A stretch of DNA of 64,000 nt from Ancylobacter oerskovii (GTDB lineage: Bacteria > Pseudomonadota > Alphaproteobacteria > Rhizobiales > Xanthobacteraceae), in the NCBI RefSeq assembly GCF_018390555.1, contig NZ_JAHBGB010000006.1:310001-374000 (forward strand), read 5' to 3'. How positions within the stretch are numbered: position 1 is the first letter of the stretch; each line of letters starts with the position of its first letter. The notes under the pieces are model-generated. The model saw nothing but the letters and a program-made list of their open reading frames with translations, was not told where the DNA came from and did no database searches. The position numbers and the translations under genes were made by a program. Below are positions 29,686-38,474 of the stretch, piece by piece.

Positions 29686-30948
29686 TCAGTATTTGCGCAT
29701 CAGCGGCAGCATCAGCAGGCCGCCGATAATCGAGGAGCCGACCAGGACGAGGAATGCCGCATCGAAGCTGCCGGTCCTGGAGACGATCACGCCCATCACC
29801 AGCGGCGCCAGAGCGCCGGCGAGATTGCTGAGCCCGTTCTTCAGGCCGACGGCGGTGGCGAGGGCCCCGCGCGGCACGACATCGAGGATCAGGGCGTAGC
29901 TGACGGGAGTGACGGTGCCCCAGCAGAGGCCGCTCAGGCTGAGCATCAGCGCCGTGGTCTGCGGGCTCGGCATGAACGACACGAAGTACATGAAGACGCC
30001 CGCCATCGCGAGGCCGAGACCCGCGACGAGCGCCCGCTTGCCGAGCCGGTCGGAGAGATAGGAGCCGCCGATCTGGCCGAGGAAGACCGAGAGGAAGGGC
30101 AAGGCGGCGTAGAGGCCCGCCTTGTCGGGGGCGATGTGGCGCTGGTGGATGAGATAGCTCGGAAGCCAGCTGTTCAGCCCCCACAGATAGATGAGGGTGC
30201 CGCAGGAGGACACGACGATCAGCCAGAAGCGCCAGTCGGAGGCGAACAGGCGGACGCTCTCGCGATAGGAGGGCTGCGGCCCCGAAACCACCGGCACCGG
30301 CGCCGCCTCCATGCCCTTGGCATTGTCGCGGACGAACAGGAGCGCGAGCGGGAGGATGGCGAGGATGTTGAACGCCGCCAGCACGAAGAACGATTCCCGC
30401 CAGCCATAGGAAATGACGAGCCAGGTGGTCAGCGGAAAACCGATGGCCGAGCCGAGCGGGCTGCCGATGGTCCAGATCGAGTTACCCCGCGCCCGGAGAT
30501 GCGGCGGAAACCACCGCGCCACCAGCGAGTTGGCGATGCTGAACTGGGGACCCTCGGCAACGCCGAGCAGCGCCCGCAGGACGATCATGGCCGTGAAGCT
30601 GCCGACGCCGCCCATCAGCGCCATGAACACGCCCCACAGCACGATGCTGAGGTAGAGCATGCGGCTCGGGCCGAAAAGGTCGACCAGCGTGCTGAGGAAC
30701 ACGTTCGAGAAGCCGTAGGCGATCACGAAGGCCGTCATCAGCAGGCCGAGCCGGGTGGGATCGAACCCGGTGCCCATGGCGGCCTGGAAATCGGTATTCG
30801 TGAAAAGGACGGCGATGCTGATGCGGTCGAAGAAGCCGGCGAGGACGGATAGAAACAGGACCGCCGCGACGATCCAGCGGCGGGAGCCGGCGGACGAAAT
30901 GGCCTGAACCGGCGGAGAGGTACTACGCTCCGAGCTGGACATATCCAT
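29686..30948 (-). CDS. MFS transporter (anion:cation symporter-like)
   Basis: A 420-residue inner-membrane carrier with twelve predicted helices. VLAGFFDRISIAVLFTN in helix 1, the loop 2-3 region LVDLFGPSRMLYLSIVLWG, and GVAEGPQFSIANSLVARWFPP in helices 4-5 match the organic-anion symporter branch of the MFS (ACS/phthalate/glucarate type). Start is ATG 30948 with AGAGGG upstream. The 110 bases before it are A/T-rich and could hold its own promoter, although it could also be read from the enamidase-like gene. It probably imports the acid handled by this cluster. Confidence 0.88.
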   Translation of the reverse strand: MDMSSSERSTSPPVQAISSAGSRRWIVAAVLFLSVLAGFFDRISIAVLFTNTDFQAAMGTGFDPTRLGLLMTAFVIAYGFSNVFLSTLVDLFGPSRMLYLSIVLWGVFMALMGGVGSFTAMIVLRALLGVAEGPQFSIANSLVARWFPPHLRARGNSIWTIGSPLGSAIGFPLTTWLVISYGWRESFFVLAAFNILAILPLALLFVRDNAKGMEAAPVPVVSGPQPSYRESVRLFASDWRFWLIVVSSCGTLIYLWGLNSWLPSYLIHQRHIAPDKAGLYAALPFLSVFLGQIGGSYLSDRLGKRALVAGLGLAMAGVFMYFVSFMPSPQTTALMLSLSGLCWGTVTPVSYALILDVVPRGALATAVGLKNGLSNLAGALAPLVMGVIVSRTGSFDAAFLVLVGSSIIGGLLMLPLMRKY

Positions 30949-31058
30949 GCTGAATACCCTCTGGATGTATTTTTATATTGGTAATTATTTCATCTCGATG
31001 GAAGTTTTATTGTTTATATTTCAAGCATTACGAGGGGATGGATCCTCCCGCCTTCGCC

Positions 31059-32255
31059 TCAATGGGACGGTGCGGAAAAATCCTGCGGCACCCGGTTCTC
31101 GGCGACGCTCACCGGGCGCATGGTCTGCGGGGTATTGCGGGAGCGGCCGACGAAGCGCGGCATGCCGGCGGTGATGACCGCGCCCACCGCCGCGACATCG
31201 CCATTGGCGAGGGCGGCGCAGGCATCATTCGTCGAGCCGCCGGCGCACGCATCGATGAGGGCGATGTCGGCATCGCGCCCCGGCGCGATCACCCCCGAAT
31301 TCAGCCGGTAGACGCGCGCATTGTTGCCGGTGGCGGCGGCGATCGCGAGTTCCGGCGCCATGCCGCCGAGGCTCGACAGATGCGAGATCGTGTAGAGCAT
31401 GCCGAGCGGCATGATCCCGCTTCCCGTCGGTGTGTCCGTCGCGATCAGGAGGCGGGCGAACGCATCCGCCTCGGTGAGCAGCCGGGCGCATAGCAGGGTG
31501 GTGCGCAGATTTCCCGCCGTGCAGACCTGCAGCGCCATGTCCGATTCCTGCACGAGGCGCGGATAGTCCGCGTCGGGCATGGCGATCGGCCCGCCATTGG
31601 TGTGGAACGACACGTCCGGCTTCAGGCGCAGCAGATGATCGGCCCAGATGCCCGAGGAGCCGGGGATCGACGAGCCGCCGGTATGGACCAGGGTGATCAT
31701 GCCCAGTTCCCGCGCCCAGGCGACGCTTTCCTCATAGCCGTAAGGCGTGGGAAACGCCCCGAAGCCGGCCTTGGCGAGCCACACCCCCTGCTCCCGGATC
31801 TCGGCGAGGTCGGCCCGGGTCAGGCCGGGCTCGAGGATGACGGCGCCGGCATGGACGCGCATGCCGCCGGGCCGATAATTCTCGAACGACTTGTGCGCGG
31901 CCACCGCCAGCGCCTTCACCCCTGCCGGGTCCTTGGGCCGCCCGGGCACATGGACCTCGGAGGCGCTGATCGCCGTCGTCACCCCGCCATGCAGGTAGCT
32001 TTCGAGGAAGCCGACGGTGCGCTGCCGGGGGGTATAATCGCCGAAGGTGATGTGCACGTGGCTGTCGATCAGCCCGGGAATGGCGGTCGTGCCCCCGGCG
32101 TCGATCACCACATCGCAGCCGGCGAGGACCGACGCGGCCGCGGTTCCCACATGGGCGATCACCGGCCCCTCGCAGACGATGCAGTCGCCGTCGACGGTCG
32201 GGTTCGTCCAGTCTCCCGTAACGATGCGGCCGATATTCACGATAGCGGTGCGCAT
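31059..32255 (-). CDS. Amidohydrolase highly similar to enamidase (nicotinate pathway)
   Basis: A 398-residue metal-dependent amidohydrolase. Its order of motifs closely follows enamidase of Eubacterium barkeri, which opens 6-oxo-1,4,5,6-tetrahydronicotinate to 2-formylglutarate and ammonia: N-terminal NIGRIVTGD, metal His pair in SHVHITFGDYTPRQRT, HGGVTTAISASE, VPGRPKDPAGVKALA, LVHTGGSSIPGSSG, FHTNGGPIAMPDAD, ATDTPTGSGIMPLG and the C-terminal SRNTPQ. The region I recall as holding the metal-bridging Glu reads WLAKAGFGAF here, with a Lys in place, which may be a different bridging ligand. Start ATG 32255 has GGAGAAG upstream; an in-frame codon at 32282 is weaker. It lies 29 bases after the DUF1185 gene. 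A related cyclic amide or enamine substrate is equally possible. Confidence 0.85.
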   Translation of the reverse strand: MRTAIVNIGRIVTGDWTNPTVDGDCIVCEGPVIAHVGTAAASVLAGCDVVIDAGGTTAIPGLIDSHVHITFGDYTPRQRTVGFLESYLHGGVTTAISASEVHVPGRPKDPAGVKALAVAAHKSFENYRPGGMRVHAGAVILEPGLTRADLAEIREQGVWLAKAGFGAFPTPYGYEESVAWARELGMITLVHTGGSSIPGSSGIWADHLLRLKPDVSFHTNGGPIAMPDADYPRLVQESDMALQVCTAGNLRTTLLCARLLTEADAFARLLIATDTPTGSGIMPLGMLYTISHLSSLGGMAPELAIAAATGNNARVYRLNSGVIAPGRDADIALIDACAGGSTNDACAALANGDVAAVGAVITAGMPRFVGRSRNTPQTMRPVSVAENRVPQDFSAPSH

Positions 32256-32284
32256 GTGCGCTTCTCCAACGGCTGCAGCCATCC

Positions 32285-32860
32285 TCAGGCGGAAACGGTC
32301 GCGAGCGAGTCCTGATAGGACAAGCCCCCTACCCGCGCGTTCAGCCTGCCGCGATTGGCGAGGCAGAAGATGAGCGCGATCTCGTCCGGCATGGGGGCAC
32401 CGGACAAGGTGAGGCTCATGCCGTCGTAATGGGAGCGGACATAGACGTCGGTCGCCGCGTTCATGGGCACGTCGATCGCCGCGCCCGGAGCCGCGACCTT
32501 CGTCATCGACGAGATCCAGGCGGCGCCGCCGCCCATCGCCTTGCGGAACGGCGTCGCGAAGGTGGTGGTGAGCAGCGCATTGGCGTGCTCCTGCTCCCCC
32601 GCGAGGCCGACAATGCCCGCCTTGCCGTAGCTTTGCACGCCATGGGGACCCATCGCCGCCATGGCGACCTCCGCCATGCGGGCGCCGATGCCCTCGCTGG
32701 CATCGATCAGCGGCGTCAGATCCTCCACATATCGGCCCAGGCAGGGATTTTGCACCACGGCGATCACCGCCACCTTGCGCAGCACGGGCGCCGCCTGCCG
32801 CCCCGCCTCCTCCAGCTTGTCATCGATCACCGTGCTGATGCGTCGGATCGAAATATCCAT
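32285..32860 (-). CDS. DUF1185 ('amino acid synthesis') family protein
   Basis: A 191-residue protein of the DUF1185 family, named after an old annotation without proven function. The pattern RKVAVIAVVQNPCLGRYVEDLTPLI, the Gly-rich AGEQEHANALLTTTFATPFRKAMGGGAAWISS block, and the C-terminal PMPDEIALIFCLANRGRLNARVGG segment are family features. ATG 32860 has GAGGTGG 6 bases upstream; the ATG at 32875 has none. First gene of the run DUF1185, enamidase-like, MFS, FAD monooxygenase. In genomes I remember, such genes often sit beside amidohydrolases acting on cyclic amides, but I cannot name its reaction. Confidence 0.82.
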   Translation of the reverse strand: MDISIRRISTVIDDKLEEAGRQAAPVLRKVAVIAVVQNPCLGRYVEDLTPLIDASEGIGARMAEVAMAAMGPHGVQSYGKAGIVGLAGEQEHANALLTTTFATPFRKAMGGGAAWISSMTKVAAPGAAIDVPMNAATDVYVRSHYDGMSLTLSGAPMPDEIALIFCLANRGRLNARVGGLSYQDSLATVSA

Positions 32861-32884
32861 TGGCTGCCACCTCATTGTCGTATA

Positions 32885-32914
32885 ATTGTCAGTAGATGCA
32901 TATGTTCAGACAAT
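32885..32914. promoter_or_regulatory. Inverted repeat in divergent promoter region, possible GntR operator
   Basis: ATTGTC (32885-32890) and GACAAT (32909-32914) form an inverted repeat with an 18-base spacer in the 73-base gap between the divergent DUF1185 gene and the barrel-protein/GntR pair. The spacer contains TGCATATG. It is well placed to be bound by the GntR product encoded at 33611 and control both directions. Confidence 0.4.
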
Positions 32915-32933
32915 CTGTCAATCGGAGGCGGAC

Positions 32934-33614
32934 ATGAGTGGGTACCTGGCGGGCAACGCGGTCTTGTTTTCGGAAATGTCGCCTCCCGCTGCCGAAGAGG
33001 CGGCGTTCAACAGCTGGTACGACGAGGAGCACATCCCGATCCGCATGAAGGCTCCCGGATTCCGCAGCGCGCAGCGCTATCGCGACGGAGACCAGCGCAA
33101 CTATCTCGCGGTCTACGAGCTCGACGATGCCGGGGCGCTGAACACGCCGGAATATGCGCGCATCAAGGGCGAGCCCTCGGACACCACGCGCCATATGCTG
33201 GGCGCGGTGTCGGGCTTCACCCGCTACATCGGCACGCTCCTGGGCGAGCCGCTTGTCCAGCCGGGCGCGGACTTCCTCGCGGCGCCCGTGCTCTATGCCG
33301 TCTTCTTCACCGTGCCGGAGGACAGTCTCGCGGAGTTCGACGCGTGGTATTGCGATGACCACGTGCCCCTGCTGCTCTCAGATCCACGCTGGATCGGAAC
33401 CCGGCGCTTTGCTATCCGTGACGGGATTCCAGAGGGCTACAACCGACTTGCGCTTCATCATCTGGCCGATCGCAAGGTTCTCGATTCCGAGGCTCGGGAA
33501 AAGGCCCGTGCGACGCCGTGGCGGGCGCGGCTGGCCCAGCAGCCCTGGTTTCGCGGAAACTATCTGGTGTTCGACAGCTTGGGACCCCGGCAGACGGCTC
33601 GGAACGATCGATGA
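32934..33614 (+). CDS. Duplicated dimeric alpha/beta-barrel (EthD/DUF4286-like) protein
   Basis: A 226-residue protein made of two copies of a ferredoxin-like alpha/beta barrel unit. The repeated core is FNSWYDEEHIPIRMKAPGF (residues about 22-40) and FDAWYCDDHVPLLLSDPRW (about 137-155), each followed by an Arg-(R/F)-Y/F strand. Two fused units make a pseudo-dimer, a fold used by small-molecule monooxygenases, lyases and binding proteins. The ATG at 32934 has GGAGGCG upstream. Its stop overlaps the GntR start (ATGA). It probably helps in, or senses an intermediate of, the divergent catabolic operon. No specific reaction can be given. Confidence 0.8.
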   Translation: MSGYLAGNAVLFSEMSPPAAEEAAFNSWYDEEHIPIRMKAPGFRSAQRYRDGDQRNYLAVYELDDAGALNTPEYARIKGEPSDTTRHMLGAVSGFTRYIGTLLGEPLVQPGADFLAAPVLYAVFFTVPEDSLAEFDAWYCDDHVPLLLSDPRWIGTRRFAIRDGIPEGYNRLALHHLADRKVLDSEAREKARATPWRARLAQQPWFRGNYLVFDSLGPRQTARNDR

Positions 33615-34321
33615 GTGACAACACGGCCGATTTCCTCGCGCTGACGCGCGCCCCCGTCGGGGTGCGCGAACTCGTGGCAGACACCCTGCGGCAGGCCATC
33701 ATCCGGGGCGACCTGCTGCCCGGCGAGCGGCTGATGGAGGCGGATCTCGCCAAGCGGATGGGGGTGTCCCGCCCCTCGCTGCGCGAGGCGCTGAGCCAGC
33801 TCGCCGCGGAGAAGCTGATCACCATCGTGCCCAATCGCGGGCCGTCCGTCGCGAGCATCAACTGGAAGGAAGCCCAGGAGATCTATCAGGTCCGAAGCCT
33901 GATGGAGGGCGAAGTCGCCCATCTCTTCGCCCTGAAGGCGACCCGGCCGCAGCTCGATTCCATGCATGCCGCGCTCGCCAGGTTCAAGCAGGCGATGGAC
34001 CCGTGCGATACGCTGGGGCTGGTCTCGTCCACGGCCGAGTTCTACGCCGTCATGTTCGAGGGATGCGGCAACGGCATCATCACCGAATTGCTGGCGGGGC
34101 TGAACGCGCGGATCGGCATCCTTCGCGCCCGCTCCATGTCGCGTCCGGGCCGGGCGGTGCATTCGCTCGCCGAGATGGGGGCCATTCTGGCGTGCCTGGA
34201 AAAGGGCGATGCGAAAGGCGCGCGGGCGGCCGTGGAAGCGCATGTCGAAGCGGCGGCCGCCGCCGCGCGCGAGAGCTTCAACCAGCTGAAAAAGCAGGAA
34301 GCCGCGTCGAAGGCCCGGTAA
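33611..34321 (+). CDS. GntR-family regulator (FCD subfamily) of the enamidase cluster
   Basis: A 236-residue regulator with a winged helix at about residues 15-75 (EADLAKRMGVSRPSLREALSQLAAEKL) and a helical FCD ligand domain (about 95-215) that includes EFYAVMFEGCGNGIITELL. The start ATG overlaps the previous stop as ATGA, so it is translated with the barrel protein. It differs clearly from the first GntR protein of the window, and no TGTCGACA palindrome occurs near it; the ATTGTC/GACAAT repeat at 32885 is a better candidate site. It likely represses the divergent DUF1185-enamidase run. Confidence 0.9.
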   Translation: MSDNTADFLALTRAPVGVRELVADTLRQAIIRGDLLPGERLMEADLAKRMGVSRPSLREALSQLAAEKLITIVPNRGPSVASINWKEAQEIYQVRSLMEGEVAHLFALKATRPQLDSMHAALARFKQAMDPCDTLGLVSSTAEFYAVMFEGCGNGIITELLAGLNARIGILRARSMSRPGRAVHSLAEMGAILACLEKGDAKGARAAVEAHVEAAAAAARESFNQLKKQEAASKAR

Positions 34322-34563
34322 GCGGCGTTGGCGGGGCCGGCCGATGAAGAGGCTACGCCACGGCCTCCCCGCCCCTCCTGAATCGAGCTGCGAACAAATC
34401 GCGCGGATTGGCGGAAAGCGGAAAAAGACAGCGTCGAGGGAGCAAAGAGCAGGGCCGGCCGTTATTCAACGGGCAACGGGCATCAGATCATGGCCGGATG
34501 TCATGGGAGCCTGGCCGGTCAAGGCGACATCCTGTCCGATCTGGCCGGAGAAGGAGACGCCGG

Positions 34564-34923
34564 ATGCCGTCGCACAAAATCTACACGTTCTTGCTGACCT
34601 CCGATCTCACGGCGGCCGAAGCTTGGTACACCAGATTGTTCGGTCGCGGACCGGACAACCGGCCGATGGACACGCTGGTGCAATGGGAGCTTTTCGACCA
34701 GGCCGGGGTCGGGCTTTCGGCTGACGATGAAATCGCCAGCAAAGGCGCGATATTCCTTATCGTGGACGATGTGGAGGCCGAGCGTCAGAGGCTGCAACGC
34801 CTGGGGATCGTGCTGGGCGACGATATCGAAGGCGACTATTCGACGCTGGCGCAGGTGCGCGATCCAGACGGGAACCTCATTACGCTCGCGACGCCCCCCT
34901 CGCCGCGCTATCCGCCAGCCTGA
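34564..34923 (+). CDS. VOC / glyoxalase-fold protein
   Basis: A 119-residue single VOC domain. The N-terminal LTSDLTAAEAWYTRLFGRGPD and the C-terminal VRDPDGNLITLATPP are the two halves of the beta-alpha-beta-beta-beta repeat. AAGGAGA stands 7 bases before the ATG. Members range from glyoxalases to antibiotic-binding proteins, and the metal-ligand pattern is incomplete to my eye (Gln/Glu sites not obvious), so binding rather than catalysis is possible. No operon partners. Confidence 0.82.
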   Translation: MPSHKIYTFLLTSDLTAAEAWYTRLFGRGPDNRPMDTLVQWELFDQAGVGLSADDEIASKGAIFLIVDDVEAERQRLQRLGIVLGDDIEGDYSTLAQVRDPDGNLITLATPPSPRYPPA

Positions 34924-35445
34924 GCACGTGGGAAGCGAAACGCGTTGCGAGCTTGAACGCGAGGGCCGATGAAGGCCGGCTTTCGGATACGGCGAGGAAC
35001 GCGGCGACTGAGAAGAGGTCGTCAGCCGCCTATATTGCGCGGGTTCAGGTCGCCACTCCGAACAGGATTATCGGGCGATAGCGGTGGCCATGTCGCGCCA
35101 TGGAGGGTAATCGGCGGCGGTTGGCGGGCCGCGAGCGACCAAGAAGAGAACTATGTGTTCGCTATACCCCTATGACGCGCGTTGGCCCATACCTGTCCCC
35201 CGCCGCCTTTCAGCGATGTCCGCTTTGCGCCGCCTTCTCGGCCATTGATCTAGCAACGGCCGCGGCCCAAAAGCCGCTCGAAACTTAACGAAATTAAACT
35301 TGCTGCCGCCGCCATCGACGGCCACCTTCCGCTCGTCGCGACCATATTTCCGATGGAGCTGAATCGTCGGCGACGGGGCTTGCCCGATCACGGCCAGCCC
35401 CTAGGCCGGAGCCACTCAAAATGCAGCGGAGCCTTGGAGGATAAG
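34924..35445. other. Non-coding gap before histidine kinase gene
   Basis: 522 bases with no credible gene. Base composition is less GC-rich than the neighbours in 35140-35350. No repeat, RNA or clear promoter was recognised apart from the GGAGG that serves the kinase. Confidence 0.45.
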
Positions 35446-37767
35446 GTGGCTCGACGTCTTCTCGCAGCAGCTGGACGCTTCAAGCTCCTTAACACTGCCA
35501 AATGGATGCCGACGGACTCTCCGAAGCATGCCGGTCCGAATATCATTCGACTACCTGCAATGAGCTCCTGGCTTGGTCGTCTTACAGAGGCGCTGTTTGC
35601 AGGGTGCTTTATCACAATCACATTTGCCAGCTTCGCCTATCTCTTCTTGACCTCGGTCGGATCCGAAGAGATCGCGAAGCTCCATGACCGGACCGACCGA
35701 TGGGAACTTCTTCTGGCGTTCCTGGGCTTCATGAGCCTGATCGGCAGCTCCGGCTGGTTCGCAAATCAATTCGCCAGGCGTCATCTCCTCGGCAACCGGC
35801 GACCCGAGGCCGAACGGGAACTGCGGAATGCCATCAACACCATTCCCGCCATAGTATGGAGCACGTCGCCCGACGGTAACAACGATTTCCATAATCAGCG
35901 ATTGCTTGCCTACACCGGTGTCGACGCGGCAACCGCTCTGGGAATGGGTTGGGTCGACATGCTTCATCCGGACGACTTGGAGAGGCACGTGGCCGCTTGG
36001 CGCGATGCCGTGGCGACCGGGACGGCCTTTGAGTGTGAGTCGCGCCTTAAGCGGTCGGACGGGCAATATCGCTGGTTTCTGGCCCGGGCGGAGCCGCTGC
36101 GCGACCCATCCGGCAGGGTGATCCGGTGGTATGGCACCAACGTCGACATCGACGATCGCCGCCGGGCGGAGGAGGCATTGCGCCGCAGCGATGCCTATTT
36201 GGCCGAAGCGCAGAAACTCAGTCGCACCGGCAGTGCGGTCTGGAACCTCGCGACCGGAGAGGTCGTATGTTCCGATGAATTCTACAGCATTTTCGGCTTC
36301 GCACCGAGGTCACGACTGTCGGTCGAGATGATTCTGCAACGCACACACCCGGATGACGCCACGTTCGTTCGACGTGAGCTGGCGCGTGCCGTCGCCGAGG
36401 TCGGCCAAATCGATCTGGAGCATCGGCTCCTGATGGAGGACGGCAGTGTGAAGCACGTCCACCTCGTGGCCCACAGCACGCGTGATGCCCAGGAGCGGTG
36501 CGAGCTCGTCGGCGCGGTCATGGACGTGACCGCGAGAACGAAGGCATATGCCGCGCTTGAGGCGAGCGAATGCCGATACCGACATCTCTTCGATCATATG
36601 CCCGTCGCGCTGGGACAACTCGACCTGGGCGAGATCGCAATACTCTTCGCGGAACTCCGAGCGCGTGGAGTGACCGATCTTGACGCCCACTTCGACGCTC
36701 ACCCGGACCTCCTGACTTTCTGCCAAGGCTCGCTTGTCATCACCGCGGCCAACGGGAACCTGATCCGACTGCTCGGCGGCGCCAATGAAGGCGCCATCAT
36801 TGGGCGCTCGGCATTGGGCGGTCTTCTTGGAAATTCCGACACCATCAGGAGGTCCTTGGTGTCGTGCTTCCGCATGGAGACAAGCTTTCAGGACGAGACC
36901 AAGATCGAGACTATCGACGGCAGAAGGATCGATGTCCTCTTCACGAGTTCGATCACTAGCTCAGGGCCGGACAGGGACACCGGCGTTCTCGGATTGATCG
37001 ACATCTCGCAGCGCATCCGCGCCGAGGAAGGTCTGCGGCGGGTTCAAGCCGATTACGCTCACTCCGCGCGGGTGTCGACCCTCGGTCAGCTGACCGCATC
37101 CATCGCGCATGAGATCAATCAACCTCTCGCCGCGATAGCCACCCATGGAGAGGCCGGTCTACGTTGGCTGGACAATGCCACGCCGGATCTGGATGAAGTG
37201 CGGAAGTCGACCCGGCAGGTGATTGCGAATGCGCATCGCGCCTCCGACATCGTGGGACGCATTCGGGCGATGGCGGTCCGGCGGGAACAGCCGCACGAAG
37301 TGCTGGCATTCGACACCCTTCTGCGGGAGACCATTCTTTTTCTGCGCCACGAGGCGCAGTCGCGAGGGGTTACGATCATACATCGTAACAATGCGGACAA
37401 CCTCGCTGTACGCGCCGATCGAGTTCAGCTGCAGCAGGTCGTCGTCAATTTGATAATGAACTCGATCCAGGCAATGGCGGACGGCGAAGCAGACAGGCGC
37501 AGGATCACCATAAACACCGCACCGGACGGAATGGCTGCCCTGCTCTGCCATTTCGATGACAGCGGCCCCGGCATCAAGCCTGAGCATCTCCCTCGCCTCT
37601 TCGAGAGCTTCTTCACGACGAAATGCGACGGGATGGGCATCGGCTTGCCCATTTGCCGATCGATCATCGAAGCGCATGGCGGAAGCATGAGTGCGGAGAA
37701 TGGCGGCTCCGAGGGCGGCGCCCGATTCATCCTTAGGCTTCCGACCGACGTCTCCTCCGCCAACTAG
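35446..37767 (+). CDS. Multi-PAS membrane sensor histidine kinase
   Basis: A 773-residue sensor kinase. Two membrane helices (about 49-69 and 86-106) are followed by three PAS-type domains (about 130-240, 245-365 and 370-515; the first has WSTSPDGNNDF and a PAC tail with WYGTNVDIDDRRRAEE). Then come a dimerisation/phosphoacceptor helix with SIAHEINQPLAAIATHGEAG (His 555) and a HATPase domain (VNLIMNSIQAM, DDSGPGI, FESFFTTKCDGMGIGLPIC). The AHEINQPL class resembles FixL/DctB kinases. I start at GTG 35446 with GGAGG 5 bases upstream; ATG 35353 has no such site. No response regulator is adjacent, so it is an orphan kinase. Confidence 0.9.
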   Translation: MARRLLAAAGRFKLLNTAKWMPTDSPKHAGPNIIRLPAMSSWLGRLTEALFAGCFITITFASFAYLFLTSVGSEEIAKLHDRTDRWELLLAFLGFMSLIGSSGWFANQFARRHLLGNRRPEAERELRNAINTIPAIVWSTSPDGNNDFHNQRLLAYTGVDAATALGMGWVDMLHPDDLERHVAAWRDAVATGTAFECESRLKRSDGQYRWFLARAEPLRDPSGRVIRWYGTNVDIDDRRRAEEALRRSDAYLAEAQKLSRTGSAVWNLATGEVVCSDEFYSIFGFAPRSRLSVEMILQRTHPDDATFVRRELARAVAEVGQIDLEHRLLMEDGSVKHVHLVAHSTRDAQERCELVGAVMDVTARTKAYAALEASECRYRHLFDHMPVALGQLDLGEIAILFAELRARGVTDLDAHFDAHPDLLTFCQGSLVITAANGNLIRLLGGANEGAIIGRSALGGLLGNSDTIRRSLVSCFRMETSFQDETKIETIDGRRIDVLFTSSITSSGPDRDTGVLGLIDISQRIRAEEGLRRVQADYAHSARVSTLGQLTASIAHEINQPLAAIATHGEAGLRWLDNATPDLDEVRKSTRQVIANAHRASDIVGRIRAMAVRREQPHEVLAFDTLLRETILFLRHEAQSRGVTIIHRNNADNLAVRADRVQLQQVVVNLIMNSIQAMADGEADRRRITINTAPDGMAALLCHFDDSGPGIKPEHLPRLFESFFTTKCDGMGIGLPICRSIIEAHGGSMSAENGGSEGGARFILRLPTDVSSAN

Positions 37768-37803
37768 GTCGAGCACATAGGAAGACCAGGGCGTCCCACA
37801 GCA

Positions 37804-38442
37804 TCAACTTTCCTCTGGTCGCCCGCCGACGAGGTCCCAGAACTCGTCGCGCGTGTTCGTGCGCGGAAAGTCATCATCCGGAACGGGCACTTCGAGAAAA
37901 CGACACAGAGGCTCCCATCCCTCTGCCGGGTTGAACACGAGCAGGCGCCCCGGAGCGATCACTTCGCGAACCCGCTCATTGTTCTTGCGATACGCCTCTA
38001 TCGCGCTCTCGCGCTCGATGCGCGGCCCGAAAGTCTCGGTGACGAACCACCCCTTCATCACGTCGAAGACAGGGACGAGGTGCGCAGGTAGCGTGGGCAC
38101 GGGATGGGCATTGAAGAGCATCCCGATCGTCCTGCTGTAGCTCTCCCACCACTCTTCCGCCGGTCGTTCAGTATGTATCACTTTGGCCCCGGGGAACGCC
38201 TGTTGGACTTCATGCCATACGGCCGCCCCCGGCCAGTCCACCTGAGAACCATAGCCCTCGTAGACATCCTCCCATTCGACGTGTTGCCCCGCGGCAATGG
38301 CCTGCCAGAAGCGAAGTTGGCCCGGATTGCTTAGGACCTCGACCATGTGATGGCAGGGGCCAAATCCGAGACGTTCGAGGGCAATCTTGGTCGACATGGT
38401 GCCGGTCCGACCGAAGCCCGAGCCAATCACTTTGAGGGCCAT
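37804..38442 (-). CDS. Sulfotransferase-like protein
   Basis: A 212-residue protein of the small sulfotransferase family. The PAPS-binding P-loop SGFGRTGTMSTKIALERLG is at the N-terminus, and the second cofactor region KVIHTERPAEEWWESY follows at about residue 88. Eukaryote-like members transfer sulfate to hydroxyl groups, but bacterial targets are mostly unknown. Convergent with the kinase gene (36 bases) and just downstream of the large regulator on the same strand. Confidence 0.85.
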   Translation of the reverse strand: MALKVIGSGFGRTGTMSTKIALERLGFGPCHHMVEVLSNPGQLRFWQAIAAGQHVEWEDVYEGYGSQVDWPGAAVWHEVQQAFPGAKVIHTERPAEEWWESYSRTIGMLFNAHPVPTLPAHLVPVFDVMKGWFVTETFGPRIERESAIEAYRKNNERVREVIAPGRLLVFNPAEGWEPLCRFLEVPVPDDDFPRTNTRDEFWDLVGGRPEES

Positions 38443-38474
38443 GCCTACATCCCATCCATTTTCGCAGTCCTGTC

